64,000 bases of DNA from DAOPXV01 sp964551445 (GTDB lineage: Bacteria > Muiribacteriota > UBA9980), in assembly GCA_964551445.1 (NCBI GenBank), contig CAZKCG010000006.1:1-64000 (forward strand). The letters are read 5' to 3'. Each line of letters starts with the position of its first letter. The first letter of the stretch is position 1. The notes beneath the pieces were generated by a model. That model ran no database searches. It saw only the letters and a list, made by a program, of their open reading frames with translations, and was not told where the DNA came from. Shown here one piece after another: positions 44,004-52,473 of the stretch. A program made the translations under genes and the position numbers.

Positions 44004-44819
44004 ATGAGAAATCTGCGTAAAAATTACTTTGTAAAACCCGGTTTTCAGACCAAACTCACGCTCATAATACTTCTTATAGTCGTAATAGTGGCGAACATAG
44101 TCGGCGGCATAATATACGGCCTGCTTTCAGGCTCGGTCGTCATCGAACAGTTCGCCAAGATACTTGAGGTCGAAAATCAGCGCGACCTTCTTCTTCCTGT
44201 CATACTTTTTTCGGAACTCGTTGCGATAATAATAGTCACATTCATAGGAATATTCGTATCTCATACTATGGCCGGCCCCATCTACAGATTTGAAATGGTC
44301 CTCGAAGATCTCGCGAGCGGCGAGCTCGATTCTCATTTTCATCTCAGGACAAGTGATGAGTTCCATGAACTGGCTGACGGATTCAACGACCTGATAGCGT
44401 CCCTGAATTCAAAAGTGTCCGAAATGAAAGTATATGTCAGTAACCTTAACAACGTGATGGGCGAAATATCTTCGCCTAAAGATATGACCGTCTATGATAT
44501 CGACAACATAAAAGAAACGCTTTGTAAACTCAGCGTTTCCGTTAATTTTTTCAAGATGGTCGAACCTTCGGGCGATGCGTCCGTCCTGTCCGCCGCGAAT
44601 GACCAGGTGCGGGAAACTCCTGATCCGGCGCCTCAGGCCGAGATCATCGAAGAAAACAACGCCAGATCTCAAAAGGTTTCTTCGGAAGATCTCATTAACG
44701 AAAAAAAGGCCGAAAAAAAACCGGCCGTTCAGGCCGCTCCTCAAAAGAAACAAAAAGCTCCGTCCGGGGATGAAAAAAAGCCGGCGTCACGAATTAAAAA
44801 AACTCAAAGAAAGGGTTGA
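44004..44819 (+). CDS. Two-helix HAMP-domain membrane protein
   Basis: I choose ATG 44004, with GGGGAG 8 bases upstream; an earlier ATG at 43983 has no ribosome site. The product has 271 residues: basic N-terminus (KNYFVKPGFQTKL), helix 17-42, a short outside loop, helix 63-85, then a HAMP domain at about 86-138 (MAGPIYRFEMVLEDLASGEL). A helical linker follows, and then a long disordered Lys/Ala/Pro/Glu tail. It has no kinase, cyclase or methyl-accepting output. It is located between STAS and HEAT genes, and its role may be to transmit a membrane signal to those partners (inference). Confidence 0.88.
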   Translation: MRNLRKNYFVKPGFQTKLTLIILLIVVIVANIVGGIIYGLLSGSVVIEQFAKILEVENQRDLLLPVILFSELVAIIIVTFIGIFVSHTMAGPIYRFEMVLEDLASGELDSHFHLRTSDEFHELADGFNDLIASLNSKVSEMKVYVSNLNNVMGEISSPKDMTVYDIDNIKETLCKLSVSVNFFKMVEPSGDASVLSAANDQVRETPDPAPQAEIIEENNARSQKVSSEDLINEKKAEKKPAVQAAPQKKQKAPSGDEKKPASRIKKTQRKG

Positions 44820-44825
44820 TTTATC

Positions 44826-46826
44826 TTGAGTAACGATCAGCCTCAAAATTTTCTGGCCAACATAACTGACGAAGAGATAAAAACGCTTATAAGCGAGCTC
44901 AAAGATCAGAACTATCAGAGGCGCAAGGAATCTTCAGAACAGCTTATGGAACTTGGCAACAAAGCCGTGTCCCATCTGCGCGACGCGCTTCTTGACAATC
45001 CCGACGACGACACTAAATACTGGGCCACTATCATTTTAGGCAGGATAGGCGATACCGCTCTTCCAGTGCTGATAGACATTCTATCCAGCGCCGATAAAGA
45101 CCTGAAAATATTCGCCGTAAGGGCGCTTTCCGATACCGGCGACAGCCGGGTGATACCCCACATCGTTAAATCCCTCGGCGACAAATCATGGTCGGTCCGT
45201 AAAAATTCAGCCGCAGCCATGCAGAAGTTCGGCGAGCGCGCCATTCCGCTTCTGGTGGAAGCGCTTAGTTCGACCAACGAGGATATCAGATACTGGTCGA
45301 CTAAAATATTCGGCGATATGGGCGATATAGCGATCGATCCGCTGATAAAAATATTGAAATCCGAAAATAAGGACATGCGTTTTTTCGCGACGCTTGCGCT
45401 TTCAAAAGCTCAGGACATCCGCGCGATCCGCCAGCTCATAAATTGTTTCCGCGACGAGTCGTGGACCATCAGAAAAAGTTCCGCGGACGCCCTCGAACAG
45501 ATAGGCGAAAAAGCCATCGAGCCCCTTACGATAGCGCTTTCTCACGAGGATAAGGACGTCCGTTACTGGACCACCAGGGTCCTTGGAAAGATCGGCGCCA
45601 AATCCATACAGCCCGTTCTCAGGCTTTTAAAAGACGACGATACCGAGATCCGACACCTTTCGAAAAAAATACTCGCCAATATCGGCGAGTGCGCGGTCGA
45701 ACCGCTGATAAAAATATTAAAGTTAGACGATAAAGATATGCGTAAAAACGCGGCCGAGGCGCTCGGTGAAATTAAATCAGCCGAAGCGGTTATACCTCTT
45801 ATCGAGGCGATGGGCGACGAATCCTGGTTCGTCAGAAAAACCGCGGCCGACGCGCTTACGAGTATTGGCGCGGTCTGCATACCTCAACTCACGCAGTTTT
45901 TGAACAGTCCCAACGAGGACATAAAATACTGGTCGACGGTCGTTCTGGGTTCTATCGGAAAAGAAGCGATCGATCCGCTTATAGACGCTATGCGTTCGAA
46001 TAATAAAGAGGTCCGTTTTTTCGCGGCCGAAGCGCTTGGAAAAATAAAAGACCCGAAGGCTATCCCTTATCTTATGGAAGGGCTTCACGACAAATCATGG
46101 CCGGTTCGAAAAAGCGCGGCCGACGCTCTTGAAGAGATAGGCGAACCTTCGATAGGACCTTTGATAAAGGCGCTTAAGAACGAAAATAACGACGTGCGCT
46201 ACTGGACCAAAAAGGTTCTCAGAAATTTCGGCGATCTGGCTATCGCGCCCCTTGAACACTATCTTCTCGAGGGCGACGACGACCTTAAAATATACGCCGC
46301 TTACGCTCTGGGCGAGATCCGCGACGAACGGTCGCTGCCGGTTCTTCTCAAGGCTTTAAACGATGGAAATGAATGGGTAAGAAGATACGTGGTTTCAGCT
46401 CTCGCCGAGATCGGGAAAGCTTATGTAGTGCCCTCGATACTTGAATCGATGAAGCGCGAGACCGATGAAATGTGCACTCTCAACATCAAGATAATAAAAA
46501 GATTCGGAACGGTCGCTATATCCGATATTTTAAAATTCATCAACGAGGAGAACGAAAGAATATCGAACTATCTTCTCGGCATATTAAAAAGTTTCGGACA
46601 CGACGGAGTTTCGGAGATCGTAAATAATTTCGATGTTTACAGCGGATCGAAGTTCGCCGTTGAAAAACTGTCCCAGGTTATCGAACTTATAGGCCAGCCG
46701 GCTCTCGAGCCGCTTCAGAAGGCGCTGGGCGAACCTTCCGATAATGCTAAATATTCGGCCTTTTTAGACAGGATAATAAAAAACATACAGAAAAATCCCA
46801 ATGCCGGCGTTAAGGCGGCGAAATAA
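44826..46826 (+). CDS. HEAT-repeat protein of the STAS/HAMP cassette
   Basis: A 666-residue solenoid of about 20 HEAT repeats (LPVLIDILSSADKDLKIFAV, KSWSVRKNSAAAMQKFGERA, VRYWTTRVLGKIGAKSI). It is soluble with no signal peptide. The start is TTG at 44826, 6 bases after the HAMP gene. It is a paralogue of the HEAT protein at 38156-40111, sharing the W-[ST]-[VI]-RK pattern every second repeat. Position suggests a scaffold between the membrane HAMP protein and the STAS switch. A terminator at 46920-46955 follows. Confidence 0.9.
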   Translation: MSNDQPQNFLANITDEEIKTLISELKDQNYQRRKESSEQLMELGNKAVSHLRDALLDNPDDDTKYWATIILGRIGDTALPVLIDILSSADKDLKIFAVRALSDTGDSRVIPHIVKSLGDKSWSVRKNSAAAMQKFGERAIPLLVEALSSTNEDIRYWSTKIFGDMGDIAIDPLIKILKSENKDMRFFATLALSKAQDIRAIRQLINCFRDESWTIRKSSADALEQIGEKAIEPLTIALSHEDKDVRYWTTRVLGKIGAKSIQPVLRLLKDDDTEIRHLSKKILANIGECAVEPLIKILKLDDKDMRKNAAEALGEIKSAEAVIPLIEAMGDESWFVRKTAADALTSIGAVCIPQLTQFLNSPNEDIKYWSTVVLGSIGKEAIDPLIDAMRSNNKEVRFFAAEALGKIKDPKAIPYLMEGLHDKSWPVRKSAADALEEIGEPSIGPLIKALKNENNDVRYWTKKVLRNFGDLAIAPLEHYLLEGDDDLKIYAAYALGEIRDERSLPVLLKALNDGNEWVRRYVVSALAEIGKAYVVPSILESMKRETDEMCTLNIKIIKRFGTVAISDILKFINEENERISNYLLGILKSFGHDGVSEIVNNFDVYSGSKFAVEKLSQVIELIGQPALEPLQKALGEPSDNAKYSAFLDRIIKNIQKNPNAGVKAAK

Positions 46827-46919
46827 AAGGTTCTTCACGGCGTCACCGGCTGAATCTTTTTAAAGGCGGCTTACGGATCTGCCTTCCGGTTCAAAAAAGT
46901 TAAATATCATAGTAATTAA

Positions 46920-46955
46920 AATAACGGCGGATAAAATCCCGCCGTTATTATTTTA
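46920..46955. terminator. Bidirectional terminator
   Basis: The 11-bp perfect stem AATAACGGCGG / CCGCCGTTATT (loop 46931-46938) has A/T-rich flanks on both sides. It lies between the HEAT gene (plus) and the two small ORFs (minus). Confidence 0.8.
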
Positions 46956-46982
46956 ATTTTATCATGAAAGTATGTATTCTTT

Positions 46983-47105
46983 CTATTTGTTGAATTTTTC
47001 ACATGAAAGTTCAGCTTTGTTCCACGACTCGCGAAGTTTCGCAAGAAGCGTATCGCGCATTATCTCATGTGCCGTTTTGGGTCCGATGCGTTCGTCCGTA
47101 ATCAT
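46983..47105 (-). CDS. Very small ORF B (40 residues), second of a pair
   Basis: A 40-residue frame starts at ATG 47105 (MITDERIGPKTAHEIMRDTL) and ends at TAG, 28 bases from a terminator. AAGGAG lies 13 bases before the ATG, a little far. The composition is helical and charged with one Cys near the end. It follows small ORF A by 21 bases. I recognise no family. The arrangement (promoter-side gene, two ribosome sites, terminator) supports real expression. Confidence 0.45.
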   Translation of the reverse strand: MITDERIGPKTAHEIMRDTLLAKLRESWNKAELSCEKFNK

Positions 47106-47126
47106 TATCGCTACGACTCTCCTTGT

Positions 47127-47258
47127 TTATTTCGTTGCCTGGAACATTTCACGCAGAACGGCCTTGATGACCACGTCAACTTTGTCGCCTTCGTGAGCCT
47201 GGTTGAATTTGTCCCTTGTTCCGTAGAGATTTCCAAGAGTTAAAACATAATTTGACAT
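47127..47258 (-). CDS. Very small ORF A (43 residues), first of a pair
   Basis: A 43-residue frame: ATG 47258 with a full GGAGG 8 bases upstream, start MSNYVLTLGNLYGTRDKFNQ, stop TAA at 47127. The stop lies right at the ribosome site of ORF B. It is a basic/acidic mixed, probably folded mini-protein without membrane helix. A TATAAT-like -10 (47316-47321 on the minus strand) is present, but I see no good -35. Family unknown. Confidence 0.55.
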   Translation of the reverse strand: MSNYVLTLGNLYGTRDKFNQAHEGDKVDVVIKAVLREMFQATK

Positions 47259-47354
47259 TTTTAAATCCTCCATACTTCGTAGTTTTTACCGCTACTATAC
47301 TTACTCACTTTACATATTATACATATCGGAATAAACATGGATGGACTTAACTTT

Positions 47355-47927
47355 TTAATTATCTTTTTTCGAGGATGTTTTAGAAAAGTGGCAGCCGCAG
47401 TATTTCTGCCTGTAAATAAAATATTTTTCGCATAGCTGGACGCTTTTTTTAAATCCGTCCTTTTTTTTAAAATCGAATTCAAGGAATTTCACGCTCTCAT
47501 ATTTTTCAGCGATGGCGTTACCGATAGAATTTATCACTTTTATATTTTTATGAGGGCTCGTTGAAAGCGTGGTTCCGACATAGTGAAACCCTTTCTCGAA
47601 AGCGTATTCGAAAGCTTTTGAAAGTCTGAGCTCGAAACACATGGCGCATCTTCGGCCGCCTTCCGGCTCGTCTTCGAGGCCTTTTATAAATTGAAGAAAA
47701 ATGGAGTAATCGGAACGGATCGAAATATGAGGTATTTTAAATATTTCAGAAATTTTAGGGATCTCATTAAGCCTTTTTTCATATTCCTCGTCGGGATGTA
47801 TGTTCGGATTATAAAAAAATCCGGTAAGGCCTTCGCTTTCTGAAAGATCTAATAAGGCCGGCGCCGCGCATGGAGCGCAGCATATATGTAAAAGTGTTTT
47901 TTTATCTATTTTTTCAGGCACTATCAT
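47355..47927 (-). CDS. queH: Epoxyqueuosine reductase QueH
   Basis: QueH reduces epoxyqueuosine to queuosine in tRNA, the last step of queuosine synthesis in species lacking QueG. All family cysteine motifs are present: HICCAPC near residue 14, RRCAMCFELRL near 93, and YRQKYCGCHFS near the end, the ligands of the [4Fe-4S] and mononuclear iron sites. I choose ATG 47927, 7 bases after AGGAA; an ATG two codons earlier sits too close to it. The product has 190 residues, typical of the family. No other queuosine gene is in view. Confidence 0.94.
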   Translation of the reverse strand: MIVPEKIDKKTLLHICCAPCAAPALLDLSESEGLTGFFYNPNIHPDEEYEKRLNEIPKISEIFKIPHISIRSDYSIFLQFIKGLEDEPEGGRRCAMCFELRLSKAFEYAFEKGFHYVGTTLSTSPHKNIKVINSIGNAIAEKYESVKFLEFDFKKKDGFKKSVQLCEKYFIYRQKYCGCHFSKTSSKKDN

Positions 47928-47933
47928 TGGCAT

Positions 47934-48140
47934 TTCCTATTTTTTATGGAAAATATTCCATTAGTGAAGGATAATAGTGTAAAGTGAACAGTTTGCGACG
48001 CGCCTGAGGCGCTAGTGTCGCTGAAGCCAGGGATGGCGAGAAGTGACCTTCGCGAGCCTTTACAAATTAAAATTATAGACAGAGCGTTTAAATCAGAAAA
48101 AAATCCTTTAGTTATCAACTATCCACTCTGAACTCTCAAC
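47934..48140. repeat. Intergenic repeat cluster
   Basis: Two dispersed sequences lie here. Near 47998-48055 a GC-rich hairpin (GCGCCTGAGGCGC inside GCGAC/GTCGC arms) is followed by CAGGGATGGCG. This resembles the CAGGGATGGCG segment after GACGCGAGCGTC near 14190-14210. Near 48111-48142 lies the reverse-strand copy of the GTTGAGAGT-type repeat also found at 16630-16664. Confidence 0.5.
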
Positions 48141-48962
48141 TTATTTTTTTACTTCCGGTTCCTGTGTTATGCAGCTGCTTTCAGAGATTACCGAAGTGGT
48201 GACGCATTCCTTCTTTAAAAACAGCGGCCTCGCTTTTTCAAAAAAGGTCAGGAAAAAAATATCTTCCGTTATTCCCGGGACCTCGTCGATCCAGAGTATA
48301 TCGCCGCTTTTACATTCGGTCAGTTTATAACGCATGTTAACGCGCGAATAATTACGGTATTCCGCGTCTCTGCGGTCGTCGGAATAACCCATTAAATTAA
48401 AGCTGTATCCGTTCCAGGAGTTCATCTCCGCGATGGCGATATTTAAAAAAGCGTAAATATTATGTTTTTCCTGAAGAGTTTTTGATATTTCGGGCGTCAT
48501 TAAAAAATTTTCGTCGGTCTGCCCGATCGACTCAAAAATTTTCCGGGTTTCTTCACGCCCTAAAAGCTTGATATTATGTGAAGCGTAAAAAAATCTTATC
48601 CGCGTCTCTATCGAATCGAGATATTCTTTTTTTTCCATGTCGTCTAACTTAAAATTGGTTTCATCCAAAACCAGCGGCCCTTTAAAAATGACTTTTATTT
48701 CTTCAGAACCGCCGTTTCTGGCATTCTGCTGCTTTACCGGAGCCGCCGAAAAATTGCAGAATTTCTGAATGGAGTCTTCAAGCGGGTTAAAGGAACTTAT
48801 ATTAGCTTTAAAGGTCGCGCCCTGATATATTTGAAAAAAGTTGAAAGTGCTGGAGTCGCATGCGAAAGCCTGTATCGCCGCGAAAAAAGTTAAAATAAAG
48901 GCGGCTGTCGCGGTTATTGGAATAAATCTGGATTTCCGTCCGGGTAATTTCTTTTTTTTCAT
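48141..48962 (-). CDS. Exported protein of unknown function
   Basis: A 273-residue protein with a long basic N-terminus and a signal peptide ending near AFAC (residue 35), so it may be a lipoprotein, though the lipobox is weak. The mature part has a mixed fold (EIKVIFKGPLVLDE; FYASHNIKLLGREETRKIFE; SGDILWIDEVPG). The pattern of a small-molecule-free alpha/beta domain with LLGREE and a late ILW strand recalls LpoB/FlgO/CsgG-type periplasmic proteins, but only weakly. I assign no function. The gene stands alone between repeats and the HEAT-TPR gene. Confidence 0.7.
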   Translation of the reverse strand: MKKKKLPGRKSRFIPITATAAFILTFFAAIQAFACDSSTFNFFQIYQGATFKANISSFNPLEDSIQKFCNFSAAPVKQQNARNGGSEEIKVIFKGPLVLDETNFKLDDMEKKEYLDSIETRIRFFYASHNIKLLGREETRKIFESIGQTDENFLMTPEISKTLQEKHNIYAFLNIAIAEMNSWNGYSFNLMGYSDDRRDAEYRNYSRVNMRYKLTECKSGDILWIDEVPGITEDIFFLTFFEKARPLFLKKECVTTSVISESSCITQEPEVKK

Positions 48963-49047
48963 AGTTCACTCAAATTATGCCTTGTTTTGATTCAGGATAA
49001 CTTTTTTAACAACGCGTTTAAATATTCAATATTATGAATATTAAAGG

Positions 49048-51333
49048 CTACAGTTTTGAAATTATTTCCGTTATTTTTTTGTAGGCGGGATCTTCTTTTT
49101 CGCCGCCGATCAAAGATAATAGCTTGTTGAAGGTGTCTTTCGCGTTTTTATTGTCCTTCTGCCCGAGATACGCCATAGCGAGAGTGAAAAGCATTTCACG
49201 GTTGTCCGGAATATTTTTAAGCGCCGAATTGAGGGTCGCGATCGCGTTCGGGAACTGGCTGGCGTTCATGTGCATCTGGGCTAAGGAAATGTAGCTTCCG
49301 GCGAATGAAGGGTTGAGTTTGATCACTTTGTCATAGCATGTTTTGGCCGCGGCCGGATTTTTCTGGAATTCATATATGCCGCCGAGAGCCTGATAAGCTT
49401 CGGCGAAGTTCGGATTTAATTTTACCGCCTTATAAAAATATCTGAACATCTCGTCCGTGTTTTCCATTGCCTGAAAGCATAAACCCGCCTTAAAAGTCAC
49501 TTCGTAGTTGTTCGGAGATTCGGCGAGCGCCGCCTTGAATTCCTCAGCCGCGCCGCGGTAATTGCTGGTCTGGAAATACAGGTTGCCTAGCGTTTCTCTT
49601 GCTTTGCCGTTTTTGGGCGAGTTTCTGATTATAACTCCAAGTTCCGTTATCGCTTCGGAAAAAAGATTTAGCTCGATAAATTTTTCGGCCGTTTCCCTTC
49701 TTAATTCATATTTCTGTGGAGCGAAAAAAACGGCTTTGGCGTAGTAGTTCTTGGCCGCGGCCGTATCTTTCAGGGCGAGTAGGCATTTTGCCATAAGATA
49801 ATAACTGACGCCGTTGGCCGTATCGTTATCGATCGATTTTTGAAGGGCCGTCCGGGCTTCATCGAAGTTTCCCAGCGAAATAAGAAGCTTTCCGTATTCC
49901 TGCTGTATAGGCGAGTTTTTATCGTTCTGAGCGATGCCGCTTTTGAGCGTTTCCAGAGCTTTAGCTGTATCGTTTAAAGCCGTTTGCGCCCGGGCGAGGG
50001 TAAGATACGCTTCGGTGAAATCGGGAGAAAGATCAACCGCTTCTTTCGCGAGCTCGGCAGCTTCCTTCGAGTTCGCCGCATCCATGCTTTTAATGGCTTT
50101 CTGGTTATAAGCCACGGCGAGGATCTTTTTAGCGATCGGATCGTTCGGATTTTTTTCAAGTTCTTTTTTTAACTTTAAAATACTGTCGTCGAGATTAAGT
50201 TTTTTAAGCTGACTCGCCGCGTCAAGAAGGTTTTGAGAGACCACTTCCTCCTGGACGGCCGCTATTTTTTTATCTTCCTGCGGCGGCGGATATTTAAGTT
50301 CCCATATAGCGTTGAAGAAGATCACGAAAATGATCAGTCCGATGAATGCGAATCCGGCTTTTTTCGAGTAGTTCCTTATCATAAGGCGCTTATCGTCGTC
50401 GTCTAACGCTTCGCGCAGTATCGCGTATTTTTCTCTTGAAAATTTCCATACTTTAGCGCCGTAAAATTTAGCTTTAGGAATGAAATCGTCGGGAGGAAGT
50501 TCTTCCAGCTGCGACATTTTTTCCTTCTGTTCTTCGCTTACGGGCGGCGGAGTTTCGACGACGCCCATTTTTTTGAGCGTATCGACGGCCTGGTCCTTGA
50601 TTATTTTTTCGGCGTCGTTCCTGCAGTTTTTAATGAGTTCGACGGCTTCTTCCGTTTTTATTTCAGAGAGCACGTAAATGGCGGAGCTTCTTATCCAGGG
50701 TTTTTCTGATGCTACAAGCTCGCGCATACGGGACATGACCATAAGGCCGATATCCTTTTTTTTGCCGGAAAATTTCCAGAGCGCCTTGCAAACGTTGGCT
50801 TTTACGCGCGAATCCTCATGGAATAAAAGCCTGGTGAGCGGTTCGATTGTTTTTTCAGAGCCGATATTTTCGAGCGCTTCGACGGCGTTAGCGACTATTC
50901 GGGTGTCCTCGTCATTGGTCAGTTCGAGTATGCGATCGATATGTTTTTCATCGCATAATTTTCCGAGAACGCTTACTATGATGGATTTTATAAGCGGACT
51001 GGCTTCGGCGGAGAGTTCCGTGAAAAGCTTGTCTATTTTTGATCTGTCTTTTATTTTTTCGATGTTCTTTATCTTGAGTATCTTTTCTTTTATTTCCTCG
51101 CTGAGATCGTTCGCCGGTATTTCGGCTTCGGTCTTCTGGAATTTCGTGGTCAGCTTCAATATGGATTTTTTGGCGTAAAAACGAACCGCCGAGCTTGGGT
51201 CGACCTTAAGCTTCGCCAGAATATTTATGGCGGTCTCATCGTCGGCGTCGCCGAGCTCGATGACCGCGTTCAACCGGATCTTTTCATCGTCGGATGAAAT
51301 ATCTACAAGATAATCGTCTATCCTTTTCTTCAT
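49048..51333 (-). CDS. HEAT-TPR membrane scaffold protein
   Basis: I place the start at ATG 51333 (MKKRIDDYLVDIS), with GGTG upstream; a TTG 6 bases earlier is possible. The product is about 761 residues. The cytoplasmic N-terminal half (1-300) has HEAT repeats (ETAINILAKLKVDPSSAVRF). One membrane helix follows at about 330-348 (AGFAFIGLIIFVIFFNAIW). The C-terminal half (about 385-755) has about ten TPRs (AAEEFKAALAESPNNYEVTF). With no cleaved signal, the HEAT part should stay in the cytoplasm and the TPR part be outside. It would link cytoplasmic and envelope complexes; partners are unknown. Confidence 0.9.
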   Translation of the reverse strand: MKKRIDDYLVDISSDDEKIRLNAVIELGDADDETAINILAKLKVDPSSAVRFYAKKSILKLTTKFQKTEAEIPANDLSEEIKEKILKIKNIEKIKDRSKIDKLFTELSAEASPLIKSIIVSVLGKLCDEKHIDRILELTNDEDTRIVANAVEALENIGSEKTIEPLTRLLFHEDSRVKANVCKALWKFSGKKKDIGLMVMSRMRELVASEKPWIRSSAIYVLSEIKTEEAVELIKNCRNDAEKIIKDQAVDTLKKMGVVETPPPVSEEQKEKMSQLEELPPDDFIPKAKFYGAKVWKFSREKYAILREALDDDDKRLMIRNYSKKAGFAFIGLIIFVIFFNAIWELKYPPPQEDKKIAAVQEEVVSQNLLDAASQLKKLNLDDSILKLKKELEKNPNDPIAKKILAVAYNQKAIKSMDAANSKEAAELAKEAVDLSPDFTEAYLTLARAQTALNDTAKALETLKSGIAQNDKNSPIQQEYGKLLISLGNFDEARTALQKSIDNDTANGVSYYLMAKCLLALKDTAAAKNYYAKAVFFAPQKYELRRETAEKFIELNLFSEAITELGVIIRNSPKNGKARETLGNLYFQTSNYRGAAEEFKAALAESPNNYEVTFKAGLCFQAMENTDEMFRYFYKAVKLNPNFAEAYQALGGIYEFQKNPAAAKTCYDKVIKLNPSFAGSYISLAQMHMNASQFPNAIATLNSALKNIPDNREMLFTLAMAYLGQKDNKNAKDTFNKLLSLIGGEKEDPAYKKITEIISKL

Positions 51334-51502
51334 GATCAATCACCGTTCTAAAAATCGCTTGAAAGCGACATTTTTTAAAAAATATTGACAACGCCTGAAA
51401 ATAATGGTAAAAATAACGAATCACATACTTGAAATAATAAAACATATGCCGGGAGTATCTCTCGTTAAATTCATAATACCACAATAAAGAGTGAAAGTAA
51501 AT

Positions 51503-52426
51503 ATGCAAAAATCCCTATATTTAAAAATTCAGCGTTTTATTCGTCTGGCGGCGGTTATTTTTTGTTTATGCCTTATCTTGCCCGCCGGTCCTTCTTTGGC
51601 GGAAAATAGCGACCCTATAAGCAATATCGAGTTTAAAAGCCGCCTTACATGCGCAAAAATAAAGAAAAAACTGATATCCGCCCGAGAGCTTTATATGGTG
51701 GAGAATCCCTATTCTAAAACTTTAGAGGTCAGGCTCGTGGATATCGTTAAAAGCGGCTATCTCCGGTTTGAACCCGCGTGCCCTGAAGGCGGCCGATACA
51801 GCCTGGGCCCGCTCGGCGCGATCATCTGCTCGAAATGCGACGCTAAAACGGCTCTGCCGCCGGAAAACGCGAAAAAGCCGGATGCCGCCAAAACCGCTGG
51901 AGCGGCGGAGGCCGAAGTGAAAAAGACCGCCGCCACTCTCGAATCGAGCATAAACCGCTACCTGAATAAAGACGACGCCGTAGTAGCTTCGATCGGGGAA
52001 GAACAGGCGCGAAAGGAAAAAAAGGAAACGGCCGAAGTTTCGGTTCCGCCCTTGCGTGAAGCGGCGCCTGATAATTTTATGGCCGGGTCGGAAGACTCTA
52101 AAACCGGCGATCCCGGTTCAGGCTCTGAACAGATACCTCAGCAGGAAGGTATGAATCTTGCCAAAGGCGCCATGGATTTTCATAAAGAGGCCATCGATCA
52201 CGCCAGGCGCGGAGAGGTCGAACAGGCCCTTGAAAAATTTCAGAAAGCCATCGAACTTGTGCCTTCTTCATTTACCTACCATTATAACTACGCTCTTTAT
52301 CTGGCCAAAATAGAAAGCTACGACCAGTCTTACGTCGAATTCCAGAGAGCTATGCGCTTAAATCCTACGAACAAGAAAGTAAAAGATATGATAGAAAAAC
52401 TGAAAAAGGCCATTTCAACGAAATGA
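51503..52426 (+). CDS. Secreted protein with pilin-like globular module and TPRs
   Basis: The start is taken as ATG 51503 (GTG 51491 is an alternative). The product is about 307 residues: signal peptide cleaved near 33 (SLAEN), then residues about 48-112 with the pilin/pseudopilin cysteine pattern (CAKIKKKLISARELYMVEN, SGYLRFEPACPEGGRYSLG, IICSKC). The usual AIPNF helix is absent. A charged linker follows, then at least two TPRs (about 225-300, ALEKFQKAIELVPSSFTYHY). It is divergent from the HEAT-TPR gene. It shares the module with the protein at 36532-37836, which suggests a reused domain in this genome. Confidence 0.8.
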   Translation: MQKSLYLKIQRFIRLAAVIFCLCLILPAGPSLAENSDPISNIEFKSRLTCAKIKKKLISARELYMVENPYSKTLEVRLVDIVKSGYLRFEPACPEGGRYSLGPLGAIICSKCDAKTALPPENAKKPDAAKTAGAAEAEVKKTAATLESSINRYLNKDDAVVASIGEEQARKEKKETAEVSVPPLREAAPDNFMAGSEDSKTGDPGSGSEQIPQQEGMNLAKGAMDFHKEAIDHARRGEVEQALEKFQKAIELVPSSFTYHYNYALYLAKIESYDQSYVEFQRAMRLNPTNKKVKDMIEKLKKAISTK

Positions 52427-52473
52427 CCCTGTTCAGATGATCTTTTATTAAAAAAGGATGCGCGTATCCGGAT

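Noticed and set aside
46827..46915. tRNA-like stretch with a GGTTCAA T-arm look
   Set aside because: No cloverleaf with anticodon stem and matching acceptor arms can be drawn.
47261..47482. Minus-strand frame of 73 codons overlapping queH
   Set aside because: It overlaps the conserved C-terminal Cys motif of queH in another frame and has no ribosome site.
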